Assembly (NCBI RefSeq): GCF_022201045.2
Contig: NC_068564.1
Coordinates: forward strand, 434,001 to 498,000
Reading direction: 5' to 3'
Source: Citrus sinensis
Lineage: Eukaryota > Streptophyta > Magnoliopsida > Sapindales > Rutaceae
Length of the DNA stretch: 64,000 nt
Of the stretch, positions 33,531 to 45,600 are shown in pieces; position 1 is the stretch's first letter, and every line of letters starts with the position of its first letter. Position numbers and translations under genes: made by a program. The notes under the pieces are model-generated. The model did no database searches. It was given only the letters and a program-made list of their open reading frames with translations, and was not told the origin of the DNA.

Positions 33531-35357
33531 TTTTCCATAAATTTAAAGCGACTAATGAAAATAACGAGCAATGGAAAAAGACCAGTAACCCGTTCCAGTC
33601 TCTCAATTGGTCAGGATTTAATGCTCAACTCCAAAATGAGAAAGCAAGTTGGCCCAATCGAGCCCAATCATTAAAAAAGCCGTGACACTGTTAATCTTTA
33701 GTTTCTTAATTTATTATGCATGGAACGGGTTTTAATCCTTGATTTAAAATTTCATTTTGTGGTTAAAACTACAGCTATTACGTTATTGCCTGCCAATTTT
33801 TATATTACGTTTTTTCAAAATTTTCATTACATGTCTCTTGTTATGAGTTCCAATTTTCTTTTGTCACATAAAGATTTGGTGAGATGCCATGTATTGTTAT
33901 GGCAACCGTATATTTCAGATCAACTTGTCTATATAAGCTTTGATTTTCGATAACGACTATGATAAAATATAGTTACATACAATATTCTATCCCCACTCTT
34001 TAATTTGTTTAAAAATCTTAAGGTTGCATTTTTTTTCCATAACGAAATTTTAATATGTTTAAATTTAGTTGAAATATGATTAGATTTGAATACAAATATC
34101 TAAATAACATGTTCGTTTTACTTTCTTTTTTTCAGTATCTAAATATAAGTGACATTTTTTTTATAAATTAAAAAAAAACTTAAACATGGTTATTTAACAT
34201 TTATATCTTTATAAGTGAAAAATAATAAATGGATTATATTTTATAGTTTAGGAAATAAGTTTATTTTAAAAAAAAAGTTATATAAAGGTAATAAAAGTTC
34301 ACTTTTTCTATTCAGATGTAAACATTTGAAAATCGAATATAAGTTATAAAAAATATAAATAACTAAATGATGATTTAGCACATACCGTGAAACAAAAACT
34401 CAATTGACACAAACATCACATTTCAATTATAAGTTCAATATCTCTGACACATATTATGCGTGAAAGGAATCAATTAAAACTTCTAATTGACAAAAAAATT
34501 ATGTCAATATATATCAATATGTATACAATGAGTAGAATGTTAGTAGTATGATTATTCTCATATATATCATACATAATAATTTCATTTTCAAGATTAGATA
34601 ATTTAGATAAGTTAATTTCAAATAGTTATTATCGTTAGTGGTTAAAGAATAAACACAAGGAGAGACAAGATCGATTAACTAGAGAATCTTTCCAATTGCA
34701 ATAGATATTGACAAACATGAATAAAATTAAGATTCTAAAATCTAAAGTAGTATTAAAACAAAAAACAAAAAACTAAATCTACCCACAACTAATTTTATCC
34801 AGTATTACGACCCAAAGTAGTCCTCATAACTCAAACCCATCCAACACATTATTAGATTCATTCATTCAAAGGGAGGACCTAAAAAAAGGCCCAAAGGTGC
34901 TGCAAGATCAAAAAGAGAGAGAAACAGATTAAAGAGCTTTGAGTAGAAAGCAAGCAAAACAAAGACAAAAAAAAAAAATAAAGGCATGCAACAACAAAAC
35001 CAAATCCACACTTTCATTTGTTTCGTGTGTCAAGCAAGCATATATGCCAACCCAACACCCCCCCACAAGAAAAACTGCATGCATGCCCCAAAAAACAACA
35101 CATATACACAGTGATCAAACTCCCATAATACATATATAATAAACCTTTTTTCCGGCATTTCTTCACATACACATCTTCAAGCAAAGTGACTTGTTAGTGT
35201 GTGTGTGTGTGTGTGTTTAGCAAAGTGATGAGCTGCATGCTAAAGAATCAATCTTTTTGCCCGTCCAGCTTGCTACTTATTCCTTCTATATCTTAATTTG
35301 AACATTTCCAGGACTCTCCAAGGTAAGCAAGCAACCAAGAGCTAGCCTGCTTGCCTC
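33531..35357. other. AT-rich intergenic region upstream of the X8 gene
   Basis: No gene found. Contains A/T runs and a (GT)n run at about 35196-35216. The last part will contain the X8 gene promoter. Confidence 0.45.
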
Positions 35358-35359
35358 TC

Positions 35360-35367
35360 TATATATT
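35360..35367 (+). promoter_or_regulatory. TATA box of the X8 gene
   Basis: CTATATATTTAT lies about 100 bp upstream of the ATG at 35463, a normal spacing for a plant promoter with a 60-70 nt leader. Confidence 0.55.
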
Positions 35368-35462
35368 TATGCCCACAAAATTCTGTCTCAAAAGCTTGCT
35401 GTGTCTTCTTCTTCTTCTTCTTCTCTTTGTGAGGTGGGGGGATTTTTCTCATTCATTTAGCC

Positions 35463-37213
35463 ATGGAAACAAACAGAAACCGCAAACGGGTTTGCATTCT
35501 TCTGCTTTGTTTAACAATGGCAGCTACTTTCATCCCTCGTTGCGGTAAGTAAGCTATATTTAGCGCGCGTGTTATTATTTTTATAGAAGAATTTCTACAT
35601 ATGTGTTACCACGCATTGCATTTTTTGTTAAAAGAATTACTCATATGATACTAAGACTGCAAATTAGTTCATATATGATCATTCTGCAATATTCACTGAG
35701 AGTGCCTTGTGTTGATGATTCTTGAGATTGATGGGTTTTTTTTTTAGGGGGGGGAGGAGGAGGAAAAGTTAGGGTTCCAATCAACTTTAATTTTATGGTG
35801 GAGTCTTTGTCAAGCGACATAAAGTTTATTTAGTGGGGATATACCTGATTATTGTTCACGTACATTATTGCATTATAAGTATGCAATGACTAAACTATCT
35901 TCAAAAGCAAGATTGCTTTTTTTTTTTTCACTAAATTTATGTGGTCTAAATGCTTTTTATATCCGAAGCTTCATGTCTAAGAAAAAAATAAAGTTAATAA
36001 TAATTGAGCTATTTAAAAAATTAAAACAAACAATGCAAACTTGACAAGTGCATCTGGACAAATTTTTTAATTTGAATCTATTTTTATTAAAATTCAAACA
36101 AACTAAATGCGTATTAATTTATAAAGAAAAAATTCTTTATTGATATTTCAGTTATAATAATTAGTAAGATTGAGTGAGGAAATGTGTGAATGATTAGTTG
36201 ACATTTTTTTGTTTTGTGCGATGGGCAGATGCAAGAAGATCAATGGGATTAAGAAAGAAAGGGCTCAGATCAATCATCAAGGCAACAAAGAAATTGAAAC
36301 TGGTGAAGCACATTGACGGTGATCCATCATCCAACGCCGGACCCTACGGTGTGAGCTCACCATTTTCTTTGCCACCCTATGATTCACTATCCCCATTTCA
36401 ACAACCCGAAATTGCCCCTCCATTTTGCATTTATCCACCTGGTACCCCTCAACCCCCTTCTACAGCCATTCCATCTCCAAGTGAATTCACACCGATACCT
36501 CCTCTTTCCACCCCCTATATCCCACCAATTCTTCCCATTGAAAGCCCACCTCCAAGCCCAACAGGCCTTGTTCCGAGCCCGCCGGAATCGATCCCCGGTC
36601 CAAATCCACCGGAGATTGTTCCAAGTCCTCCAGGACTAGTACCAAGTCCGTTTACATATATTCCAAGCCCACCAGGGCCCATATTGAGCCCACCTTATTA
36701 TGAGCCTAGCCCACCAAGTTTCACCCCGAGCCCGCCTTCATCCGTTCCGTCTCCCACCGGGTTTGCCCCAAGCCCCCCGGTGTTTGAACCGCCAGTAGTG
36801 TACCCTCCGCCCACAGGGCCGCCGTCTCCAAAAAGAGGGCCGAGTATAGCCCTCTGGTGTGTTGCAAAGCCCACAGTGCCTGACCCAATCATCCAAGAAG
36901 CCATGAACTACGCTTGCGCGTCGGGTGCGGATTGTGATACGATCCAGCCTAGTGGGACGTGTTTTCAGCCCGACACTGTTTATGCCCACGCGTCTTACGC
37001 CTTCAATAGTTACTGGCAAAGAACTAAGGTTGCTGGTGGCACTTGCTCTTTTGGAGGCACAGCCATGTTAGTCACTGTTGATCCAAGTAAGTTGTTATTT
37101 ATCAAGAGCTGCATTTGGCTATCAGTGCGTCACCAAGCGTTAAACATACTAATTTCAACTCTTGTTTTTTCGTCTTCACAGGCCATGATGGGTGCCATTA
37201 TATGTACTACTAA
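35463..37213 (+). CDS. Secreted proline-rich protein with X8 (CBM43) domain
   Basis: Three exons: 35463-35544 (signal peptide), 36229-37086, 37182-37213; 323 residues. Residues 1-27 (METNRNRKRVCILLLCLTMAA...) form a signal peptide ending near Cys27. A basic region follows, then a long Pro/Ser-rich region (about 65-210) with many SPPP, PSPP and SPPS units, extensin-like and probably O-glycosylated. The C-terminal X8 domain (about 225-323) has WCVAKP, six cysteines and the closing HDGCHYMYY. X8 domains bind callose (beta-1,3-glucan). The protein ends with the domain, with no hydrophobic GPI-anchor tail, so it is probably soluble in the wall. Exon 3 is only 32 nt and is easily missed. Position matches Arabidopsis AT1G79480 (from memory). 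Confidence 0.92.
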
Positions 37214-37667
37214 TTCCATCTTTTGGAGACAATCGAGATTAGAAGAAAAAAAGTTCGTTCCCATCACACATTTTTCTAATAAATTATACAGTAAAGTTTC
37301 ATTTGTGATATAGTGACCCAAAAAGGGGAGGGGAAAGAAAAAAAAAAAAAGAGGGTAAATTTTGTAAGTAAAACACATTAGAATTTGTTAGGTTGATCCC
37401 ATAAAGATAATGTGTTTAGAGCTTTGATTTAAGTTTTGGATTTTAGCTGGTGTTCATCTTTCGCTTGTGGGATCTATGCCTTTCTGCATTATAAGTTCAT
37501 ACGCTGCACAAATTTTTGCAGTATCTCCGAACAAAAATATTATTTCAATAAAGTCGAATGAATGAAAGTAATATTTTCTCTAAAAATAAAAAATAAAATA
37601 AAATCGAATTAAACAATGATAAATCTCTATTGACAATTTATTATTATTATTATTATTTAAATAAAAG
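37214..37667. other. 3' flank of the X8 gene
   Basis: Likely 3'UTR and terminator sequence. No other gene. Confidence 0.45.
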
Positions 37668-37811
37668 CCTGTGGGCTTGGTCGAGTGGCTAAAATCATTG
37701 TTGTGAGGATAGTAGTTCAAACCCCCCACAAAAATATTGTGAGAATTTAATTGTCTTTCTTAAATTTGAGAGGAAATACTACAAAATTTAATGTAATAAT
37801 TAAAAAAAAAA
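37668..37811 (+). mobile_element. tRNA-derived SINE
   Basis: Head with A box (TTGGTCGAGTGGCTAAAA) and B box (TAGTTCAAACC) spaced as in a tRNA gene, an AT-rich body and an A-rich 3' end (37800-37811). The head resembles the 21217-21043 element, suggesting one family. It is not a functional tRNA because the acceptor stem does not pair. Confidence 0.65.
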
Positions 37812-39059
37812 AGTTAGTAGGCATCGTAATAAAGTGGCCACTATCTATTTTCAGAACTCAATTCCCTATATTTGTTGTATAATAATCAAATCATAGTTAG
37901 CATCAATTGTGATTCCTCCTGTCTCATAAGTGTTTTTTTTTTTTGTATAATTTTTTAAAGCAAAGTGACAAGTTTATATATCATTGGCCATGTTAGCTAG
38001 AGACGTAGAATAGGTACATATTTTGGTATAAAATCTTCGATCGAATAATGCCTTGCTTCACTAGACCTAATTAATCTCAAGTTTCCATATCTGCAATCTT
38101 ATATTATGAATTATGACAGATAAAAGTTTATGTTAGATTGTGACATACCCCTCACCCCTCAATATATATACATATAGGTAAATAGTTGATATTGCCACCA
38201 TACATATAATGGTTTAACTTTTCATTATTCTCATTATTCACTCCGGCTTTGATGATTGCTAATTTTTCGTCTTGCTCTTGCTAATAATTTAGTCATTTTT
38301 TTCCACATTCTCCTGTTATTTGCTAATTAATTATTCCTACTCTCTAAAATACTAATATGATACTTTTAAATTAAATCAAACTAGTTATTCCTTTGTGTAG
38401 GAAAATTTTAGCTGCTCTTTGGAATTGTTTGCAATTGTTTTTTAGGAGGTTCAAATTAAAGTGATTTTGAAAAGTTAAAAACTAATTTTCGTATTTAGTT
38501 AATTTTTTTAGAAATCGCTTTTAATAAAATAACCCAATTCTTTAGTAGATTTTAAAAAACAGAGAAGGAATAGCTTTTAAAAATTTAATTTTAAGTATAT
38601 TATATTTTTTTCTAAAATTTGTAATGAATATATTTAAATTGTAATAGCATGAGTGTAAATAAAAATAATATAATATTATAAAAATAATATAAATAAGAGA
38701 TAAAATAAGGACTTAAATGAAATTTGTCGAACATTACAAATTGCAAGACAAGTGACAGCATAACACATCTTTTTATATAAAAATGGAAGTACCACAATTA
38801 TATAATGCATGATGAACCACTTTGATGTTGCTAATTACAGAAATGTCCAGCCCTTCCCCTCTCATCCCCATTGCTTTATCCACACAGCTCCCTACCCTAA
38901 CCTCTTCATATAAAATAACTCAAAGACTAGAAAAAATATAATAGATGGTACTCGCGAAGCTTACAAACTAATACCCACGAGTCACGACTCACGAGCTCCG
39001 GAATATCGATCGGGCTTCGAAACGAGATAATATGAATAACCCGGCACGCAAGTGGGAAC
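37812..39059. other. AT-rich intergenic region upstream of IMPDH
   Basis: No gene recognised. The last about 200 bp become GC-richer as the IMPDH promoter begins. Confidence 0.45.
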
Positions 39060-39065
39060 CACGTG
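39060..39065 (+). promoter_or_regulatory. G-box in the IMPDH promoter
   Basis: A palindromic CACGTG lies 12 bp upstream of a TATA box. G-boxes bind bZIP/bHLH factors; a role in regulating IMPDH is inferred only. Confidence 0.55.
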
Positions 39066-39076
39066 TGCAAGCCCCA

Positions 39077-39086
39077 CTATAAATAG
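39077..39086 (+). promoter_or_regulatory. TATA box of IMPDH
   Basis: CTATAAATAG, a near-consensus TATA box 104-113 bp upstream of the ATG. Confidence 0.7.
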
Positions 39087-39189
39087 CTAAAACTCAAAAA
39101 GCGCAAACACGTTTCTGTTGATTTCCCTCCACATTTGAAAACCCTACGAGTCACGTCCTCTCGCAACCACCACAACCACCGCCGTTGAA

Positions 39190-42060
39190 ATGGATTTTTC
39201 ACCCCTGCCGATCGAAGACGGCTTCTCCGCCGATAGACTCTTCAGCCAAGGCTACTCCTACACTTACGACGACGTCATTTTTCTCCCTCACTACATTGAC
39301 TTCCCGACCGACGCCGTTTCGCTCTCCACGCGCCTCACGCGCAACATCGATCTCTCCCTCCCTTGCGTCGCCTCCCCCATGGACACCGTCACCGAGGATT
39401 ACATGGCCGCCGCCATGGCCGCGCTCGGTGGTATCGGTATTGTACACTCCAACTGCACGGCCGCCGACCAGGCGCGTCTCGTCGTCTCCGCTAAGTCGCG
39501 GCGCGTGCCGATCTTCTCCTCTAGTTTAGATGTTTTTAAAGCGCCTGATGGATTTATTAATGATGCTAATGATTTTGATGGCAGCAACTATGTTTTTGTT
39601 ACTGAATCTGGTAATTGAAATATAGAAAATTACGTTCTTTTAGTAAAACAAAGAAAAAAAAATTCGTCCTTTGTTTTTATTTTTTATTTTTTTTTGGGTG
39701 CTTTCGTAGACGTTGGTATGACTTGAGATTGCGTTTAATCATTTTCAAGTACTAGCTTAGTTAATAATTTCAGAAAGTCTTATTACGAATTTTGATTATT
39801 AATTATATTTACTTTGCGTTGTTGAATTACTTATGAAATTAACTCACTAATGGTTTTGATATGTAGGCACTAGGAGATCAAGGATTTTGGGTTATGTGAC
39901 AAAATCTGATTGGGAGAATTTGAGTGATAATAAAGTGAAAATATTTGATTATATGCGTGATTGCAGTTCTAACGTTTCTGTTCCAGCAAATTATGATTTG
40001 GGGCAAATCGATGAGGTTTTGGAGAAAAACGACGTTGATTTTGTTGTTTTGGAGAAGGACGGTGAGAGGCTAGATGTGGTGACGAGGGAGGATGTGGAGA
40101 GATTAAAAGGGTATCCGAATTTGGGGAAGGGGACTGTGGGACCTGACGGGAAGTGGATGGTGGGTGCTGCAATTGGGACCAGGGATTCTGATAAGGAGAG
40201 GCTAGAGCATTTGGTGAAGGCTGGGGTGAATGTTGTGGTGTTGGATAGTTCTCAAGGGAACTCAAGTTATCAGATTGAGATGATAAAGTATGCGAAGAAG
40301 ACATATCCTGAGTTGGATGTAATTGGTGGTAATGTTGTGACGATGTATCAAGCTCAGAATTTGATTGAGGCTGGTGTAGACGGATTGAGAGTTGGAATGG
40401 GGTCTGGGTCTATTTGTACTACCCAAGAGGTTTGTGCTGTTGGGCGAGGACAGGTATAACATTTTACTTCGCCACAAGTTTGGATAGCAATTTAAGTTAT
40501 CTGAGTGGATTATGTGCAGTGAAAGTTTTGGGGAAATTTATTGAATGAACATAATTTAAAATCAATTATATTTGGGTGTCTTGTGATTTGAAAATGGTTC
40601 TGTTTGTATCTTGATACTTGTGATCCAATTTATTTTGGGAGTGGACTTCATTTGAGAAATTTTTGATTGAACAAAGTTATGAGGTGTATGAAGAATTATT
40701 GGCATATTTTCAGTTTCTGTGCTTCTCTTTATGATGAATTTTATAGTCCAGAAGATTTATTGATACTGACTTTTACCTTTTACCATTAGCCTTGTCATTT
40801 TATCCTTTTCAGTGATTTTTTTTTTATTTCTTGAATATTTATGTTCTTTCCCTATAACTTTTCAGGCAACTGCTGTCTACAAGGTTTCATCTATTGCTGC
40901 ACAAAGTGGTGTACCTGTCATTGCTGATGGTGGCATTTCAAACTCTGGGCACATTGTTAAGGCTTTGGTTCTTGGGGCATCTACGGTAATGATGGGAAGC
41001 TTCTTGGCTGGAAGCACAGAAGCTCCTGGAGCTTATATCTATCAGGTATGATAGTCCTAAGGCTTAGAAGGCAGTTCTCTCTAGAGCATTTCTGAATCAA
41101 AGTGGGTTCTGTTGTGAATGTCTTTGAAACATTTATTGCTGCTTTCTTCGTAATTATATTATTTATAAAATGATTTCATAGCATTTTTAGATGTTGAAAT
41201 TGTAAGTTGGTTGCATGAAAACAACATGTTGTCGAGGTTTTTGACTTTTTGTCTACAAGTACTTGACTATTGTTCAATTTTATGATTTTTTTTAATGTTT
41301 TATTTTTTATACTTAGAATGGTTGTCGGGTCAAAAAATATCGAGGCATGGGCTCTCTAGAAGCAATGACTAAAGGAAGTGACCAAAGATACTTAGGCGAT
41401 AAAGCTAAATTAAAGATCGCACAGGGTGTGGTTGGAGCCGTTGCAGATAAAGGTTCGGTCTTAAAGTTCATACCATACACAATGCAAGCTGTGAAGCAAG
41501 GTTTCCAGGATCTTGGAGCTTCTTCCCTGCAGTCCGCTCATGATCTGTTAAGATCAAGAACTTTAAGGCTGGAGGTATGCCTTTCCATTTGGTATTGTTG
41601 TTCTATCATGACTATGCAGGCACACTGGTGTTTTAGGCTTTTGCTGCACTTTTATGCAGTGGTGATAGTTTTCTTGAATTTATACTAATAGCTGAGGTGC
41701 TGCTAGTATTGGTAAAGATGCAAAATGATTATTACTAGTGAATCTTTAAGGAAATGGGTTGACATTGTTGAAAGGGGGGGGGGGGGGGTTGTTGTCTCCA
41801 ATAAGAATTTTTTTCTTCATTCTGTCTGTCAATAGATATTCATTGTTGATAAAGAACTGATCAGATTGTGTTTCGTCATAATATGAGAATTTCCATTTTT
41901 TCCAGCTTGGTATTTGCAATTTGAGACAGGTTTCCGGAGTGATCCATTGATTCATTCAATTGATCTTGTTCTTTTCTTGCTTATACAGGTCCGAACAGGA
42001 GCCGCACAAGTCGAAGGTGGAGTACATGGTCTGGTATCTTATGAAAAGAAATCCTTCTGA
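39190..42060 (+). CDS. IMPDH: Inosine-5'-monophosphate dehydrogenase
   Basis: Oxidises IMP to XMP with NAD+, the committed step to guanine nucleotides; cytosolic. Five exons: 39190-39610, 39867-40453, 40866-41045, 41317-41574, 41989-42060; 1,518 nt, 505 residues, normal for plants. The N-terminal barrel begins with [19 protein letters not shown] and [10 protein letters not shown] follow; a CBS-pair insert spans roughly residues 110-235; the barrel resumes at [13 protein letters not shown]. The catalytic loop [10 protein letters not shown] places the nucleophilic Cys at about 324. The flap ([13 protein letters not shown]) and the C-terminal GVHGLV are intact. Exon 1 is much GC-richer than the rest of the gene. 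The adjoining gene order matches Arabidopsis AT1G79470 (from memory). Confidence 0.96.
41774..41788 (+). repeat. 15-base G run in the last IMPDH intron
   Basis: An uninterrupted poly(G) tract on the coding strand in intron 4. Likely length-polymorphic and a place where assemblies may be wrong. Confidence 0.9.
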
Positions 42061-42620
42061 AACTTAAAAATGATCGAGTACTTGGTTATTGCCTGGTTCT
42101 ACGTCAGCATGAATAACAGTCACGTAAACAGGGTCTACTAAAAGATTGAGTATACCAATCTACATCTCTTGCAAGAGAGTCACCCACAACACGTATTACT
42201 TGTTGCCGGCGTTTTCATCTTTAAATTATTAGAATCTTTTTTTTATTTCATTTTATTTTATAATGTAACGGTTTTATTTTAAATACATCAGAAAAATAAG
42301 ACGGTAATTTTACGCAATATATTGTGAAATAACACTGAATCAATTTGGAACGCTTTCTTGAAAGCTGCTATAAAGAGTTTTTGACTTTTTGGTTGCTGTT
42401 TGCAAGCATGAATTCCTTACACAACAAGGACAATTTTTGTTTTCTTGCTTTTAGGCGCCGATTGCGTAACGCGAAAGGAAAAGTTAAACTTACTAATTTT
42501 GACAGAATATTGCGTAAAAATTCGCTAAACAGTTCCCAGAGATTACAACAATTTTATTTGCAATTTTTCAATTTCAACAAGTCTTATTGATATTAGATGA
42601 TCGCATTTGGCATTTACTTA
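42061..42620. other. Intergenic region between convergent IMPDH and ent-kaurene synthase
   Basis: Holds both 3' ends. No gene seen. Confidence 0.5.
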
Positions 42621-45600
42621 CTACATATTGACCGATATGGGTTCATAAACCACTTCACTGACAGCTTTGACCATCTCCACATTTGAAGAGAATCCATCGG
42701 TGTTCATGTAAAACAGATGCAACACTTTACTCATTTTCCATATCAGATCCTTGCAAGCTCTTGGAACTATGCTGCCCTCTTCCTTCAAAACTAGCCTCAG
42801 CAGCTCTCTCCTTGTGCTCTTAATAACAACTTTAATCTTTTCGATGGCCTCAACTTCTGTCATATTGCCGTCGCTATAAGTCATTTGTAAGGACACAGAA
42901 TTCAATTTCCCTTCCTTGGATTCCCTCTATAACATAGCCAAGACCAATTAATAAGCAGAGTCAATAAGATATCCATATCAAACAAGATATCAGCAATATT
43001 TAATAAGCATCGACCTTAAAACCTTGGATATCATTGAGAAGGCGGCCACAAGTGCTAACGAGCTTATACAGATTATGAAATTCGGGATCTCTAACAACCT
43101 CCTCTGAAAGCTTAGGCCCAACAAAATAGACAGCAGGGAAGATTATTGGTCCCAAGGCAAACGATGCATATGCATTTTCCATATATTCATCTAATGTTGG
43201 AACTGACTTGTTTCTCAAACACTTGGCTTCCTTGAACATAGACTGCAGCAAATTCAACCACTGCAATAAAAAGAAAGGCTTGGATAACTTCTGTTGAATA
43301 GAATGATAACTAATGGTTTCAAAGTGCCATTAGAATTGAATATCAGGATGGTTTTTCATGGAAAAGTTATGACAAGACCTCCGCTTCTAAGACATACTAT
43401 ATACAAGGCTTAGACGCATTTAAAGATTGTGATTCAGAAATAATCAGTAGGGCTGCAATAACCTTCTAGTATTGACCTGATAAATAAACAAAATAAGAAG
43501 ACAGGAGTAAACATTGGTCTCACCGTCTCAACAATGTGACTTGTTGCATTGCGTCCTTGCCATGTAAGTGTTTTGTCTCCAAACTCACAAATAGTGCTGC
43601 GAAGTGCTGAAAATATGATCTCAACTTGTTCAGAGCAACAATTTTTGGCTTCTTCTACATCCCACCTGGGGTTCATCTTCATAAGTTCTCAATTATAATA
43701 AGAGAAGGCTAATCAAGAGAGATGGCAGCCGTTCAAGTTGAACTAAAAAATGAAAATGAGCAAGAGATAGAGACAGAAAAAGTCATGCACCCAGCAGTAT
43801 TTCAGCAGAACCAAAACAGAAAAAGGAAAGGGGAAGGAACATACCTCTCAAGCAATTCTATGAGGTTTAACAATTCCTCTTCAGAACCTCCAAGATCATA
43901 AAAGTCATCAACAATGGTTGTAAGCACGGCATTTTTGGCCCATGACATGCGGGCATCAGATAATTCAGGAGAGAAAAGGGTAGCTGCTACAGAGAAGTAG
44001 CAGTAGGTCTGCTTTTGCCTTGCAAACTTTAACTTGTCCAGTCGTTTCTCAACAACCCACCTGCATATTGGGGGATATCATACAACAATTATAAGTGATG
44101 TTCAGCATTTTCCAAGAAAAACTACTGCAAGAAGCCAAAGTCAAGTGGCAATAAAACCTTCAAGGGATTATGCCAATATACCAATAAATTATATTTAAAG
44201 ACATAAGAAAATTAATATAATTTCAGCTGAGTAGGACGGCTTCTGAATAGACATCAGCAGTTGGCATTGGTCTAATAATAGTTATAATAATTGCAAGATC
44301 AACAACATCCCACAAGAATACATAGAGATACACACCTTTCAAGATGTTTGAGTTCTTCAATATGCATTGATTGGCAAATATTGAAGTCGTCCACTGCTAG
44401 TTTTTGGAAGTATTCGTTGCCAATATTTAAAGAGCTAGCATTGAAGAAGTGAGGAAAAGAAATAATAAATAAGCAATCCATCCATGCACATATAATCAGC
44501 ATTTCTCTATGTTATCCATGGATACTCAATTAGCGTTTCTCTTTAGGACATAAAATTAAACTGCCAGAATTGTATGTACCAATATGAAGTTTTTAAGATC
44601 CTCATATTATCTACATTGTAGAGGTTGATATTTCTCCTGTGTGCTAAACGTTCCAAGTTTACATGATAAGGAAACTTAAGTGCATCTTCCACCTGAAACA
44701 ATTGTTCGATTAAGATCAGAAAGAATTGCTTCAGTAATTCTGTCAAAAGGGACTAGATTAACACCAACATATCAGCAGAAGCTACCTGACTGCTAACATT
44801 TTGACTGAATCTATTTGAATGAATTGAACCACTGGATAATTCTTGCTTTAGGAAATGACTAGTCCAAAATTGTTGTTTCTCAAGAACTGATTCATCTGGG
44901 TATATAGTTATCTGTGATGCCCTATATAATTCTAGGACGGCACGGATGTCCTTCAAATGTCCTTTAAGTGAATTGAAGAATTGATTATCTTCAGCAAACT
45001 GAGTTAATGGATCTGCAGCACATGATTCTTAAGCGACAGTTTTACTCAGATTTTGATATCCCAGAAAAAAGTTCCAAAATAGAGTACCTGAAGAGACATC
45101 ATAACCATTAAGGCGTAACAAACGGAATGCCATTGCACAAGTGGTAAGGTCTAGAAAGATCTCTTCCTCTCCCTGCAGCCAGAATCTGTTTGTTCATAAA
45201 TGTCACAATTTCCTACAAATGAGAACTACCATAAACTTGTACAAAACTTCAATTATACAACTTATTAAGATGCGTCAAGATGCTCATTTTTCCACAAAGT
45301 TTTGAGAAGTTAGCAGCAAGCGATACTGACAAATGGAATATTACCGGTATGTTTCATCCAACACCCTTTTGATTTCAGTTCTGAAGTGCCGATCAACTCC
45401 CAAACTTTCAAGACTCTCTACCATTGTAAGATTAATATATATGTCCAAAGGATGAACAGTTGGAACTGAAAAGGGTCAATTATGATGATTTAGCAATAAA
45501 GAGTTGTAAAGTGAAATATAGAAAGGCATTAAAGAGTTATCCACATGTGAGAACCTGCATTCCCGAACTTCTCTAAGAGTGAGGAAAGGTAATGAAGACA

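Noticed and set aside
34939-35139. Lys-rich 66-codon frame upstream of the X8 gene
   Set aside because: Made of A-rich low-complexity sequence; no homology and lies in promoter/leader DNA.
36698-37019. Gly-rich minus-strand frames opposite the X8 gene
   Set aside because: Reverse reading of the Pro/Ser repeats; no independent support.
37668-37740. Possible tRNA gene
   Set aside because: A and B boxes are present but the acceptor stem and anticodon arm do not fold; it has a SINE body and A-rich tail instead.
39199-39447. Antisense open frames in IMPDH exon 1
   Set aside because: GC-rich coding sequence often leaves long open antisense frames; the composition mirrors the sense codons.
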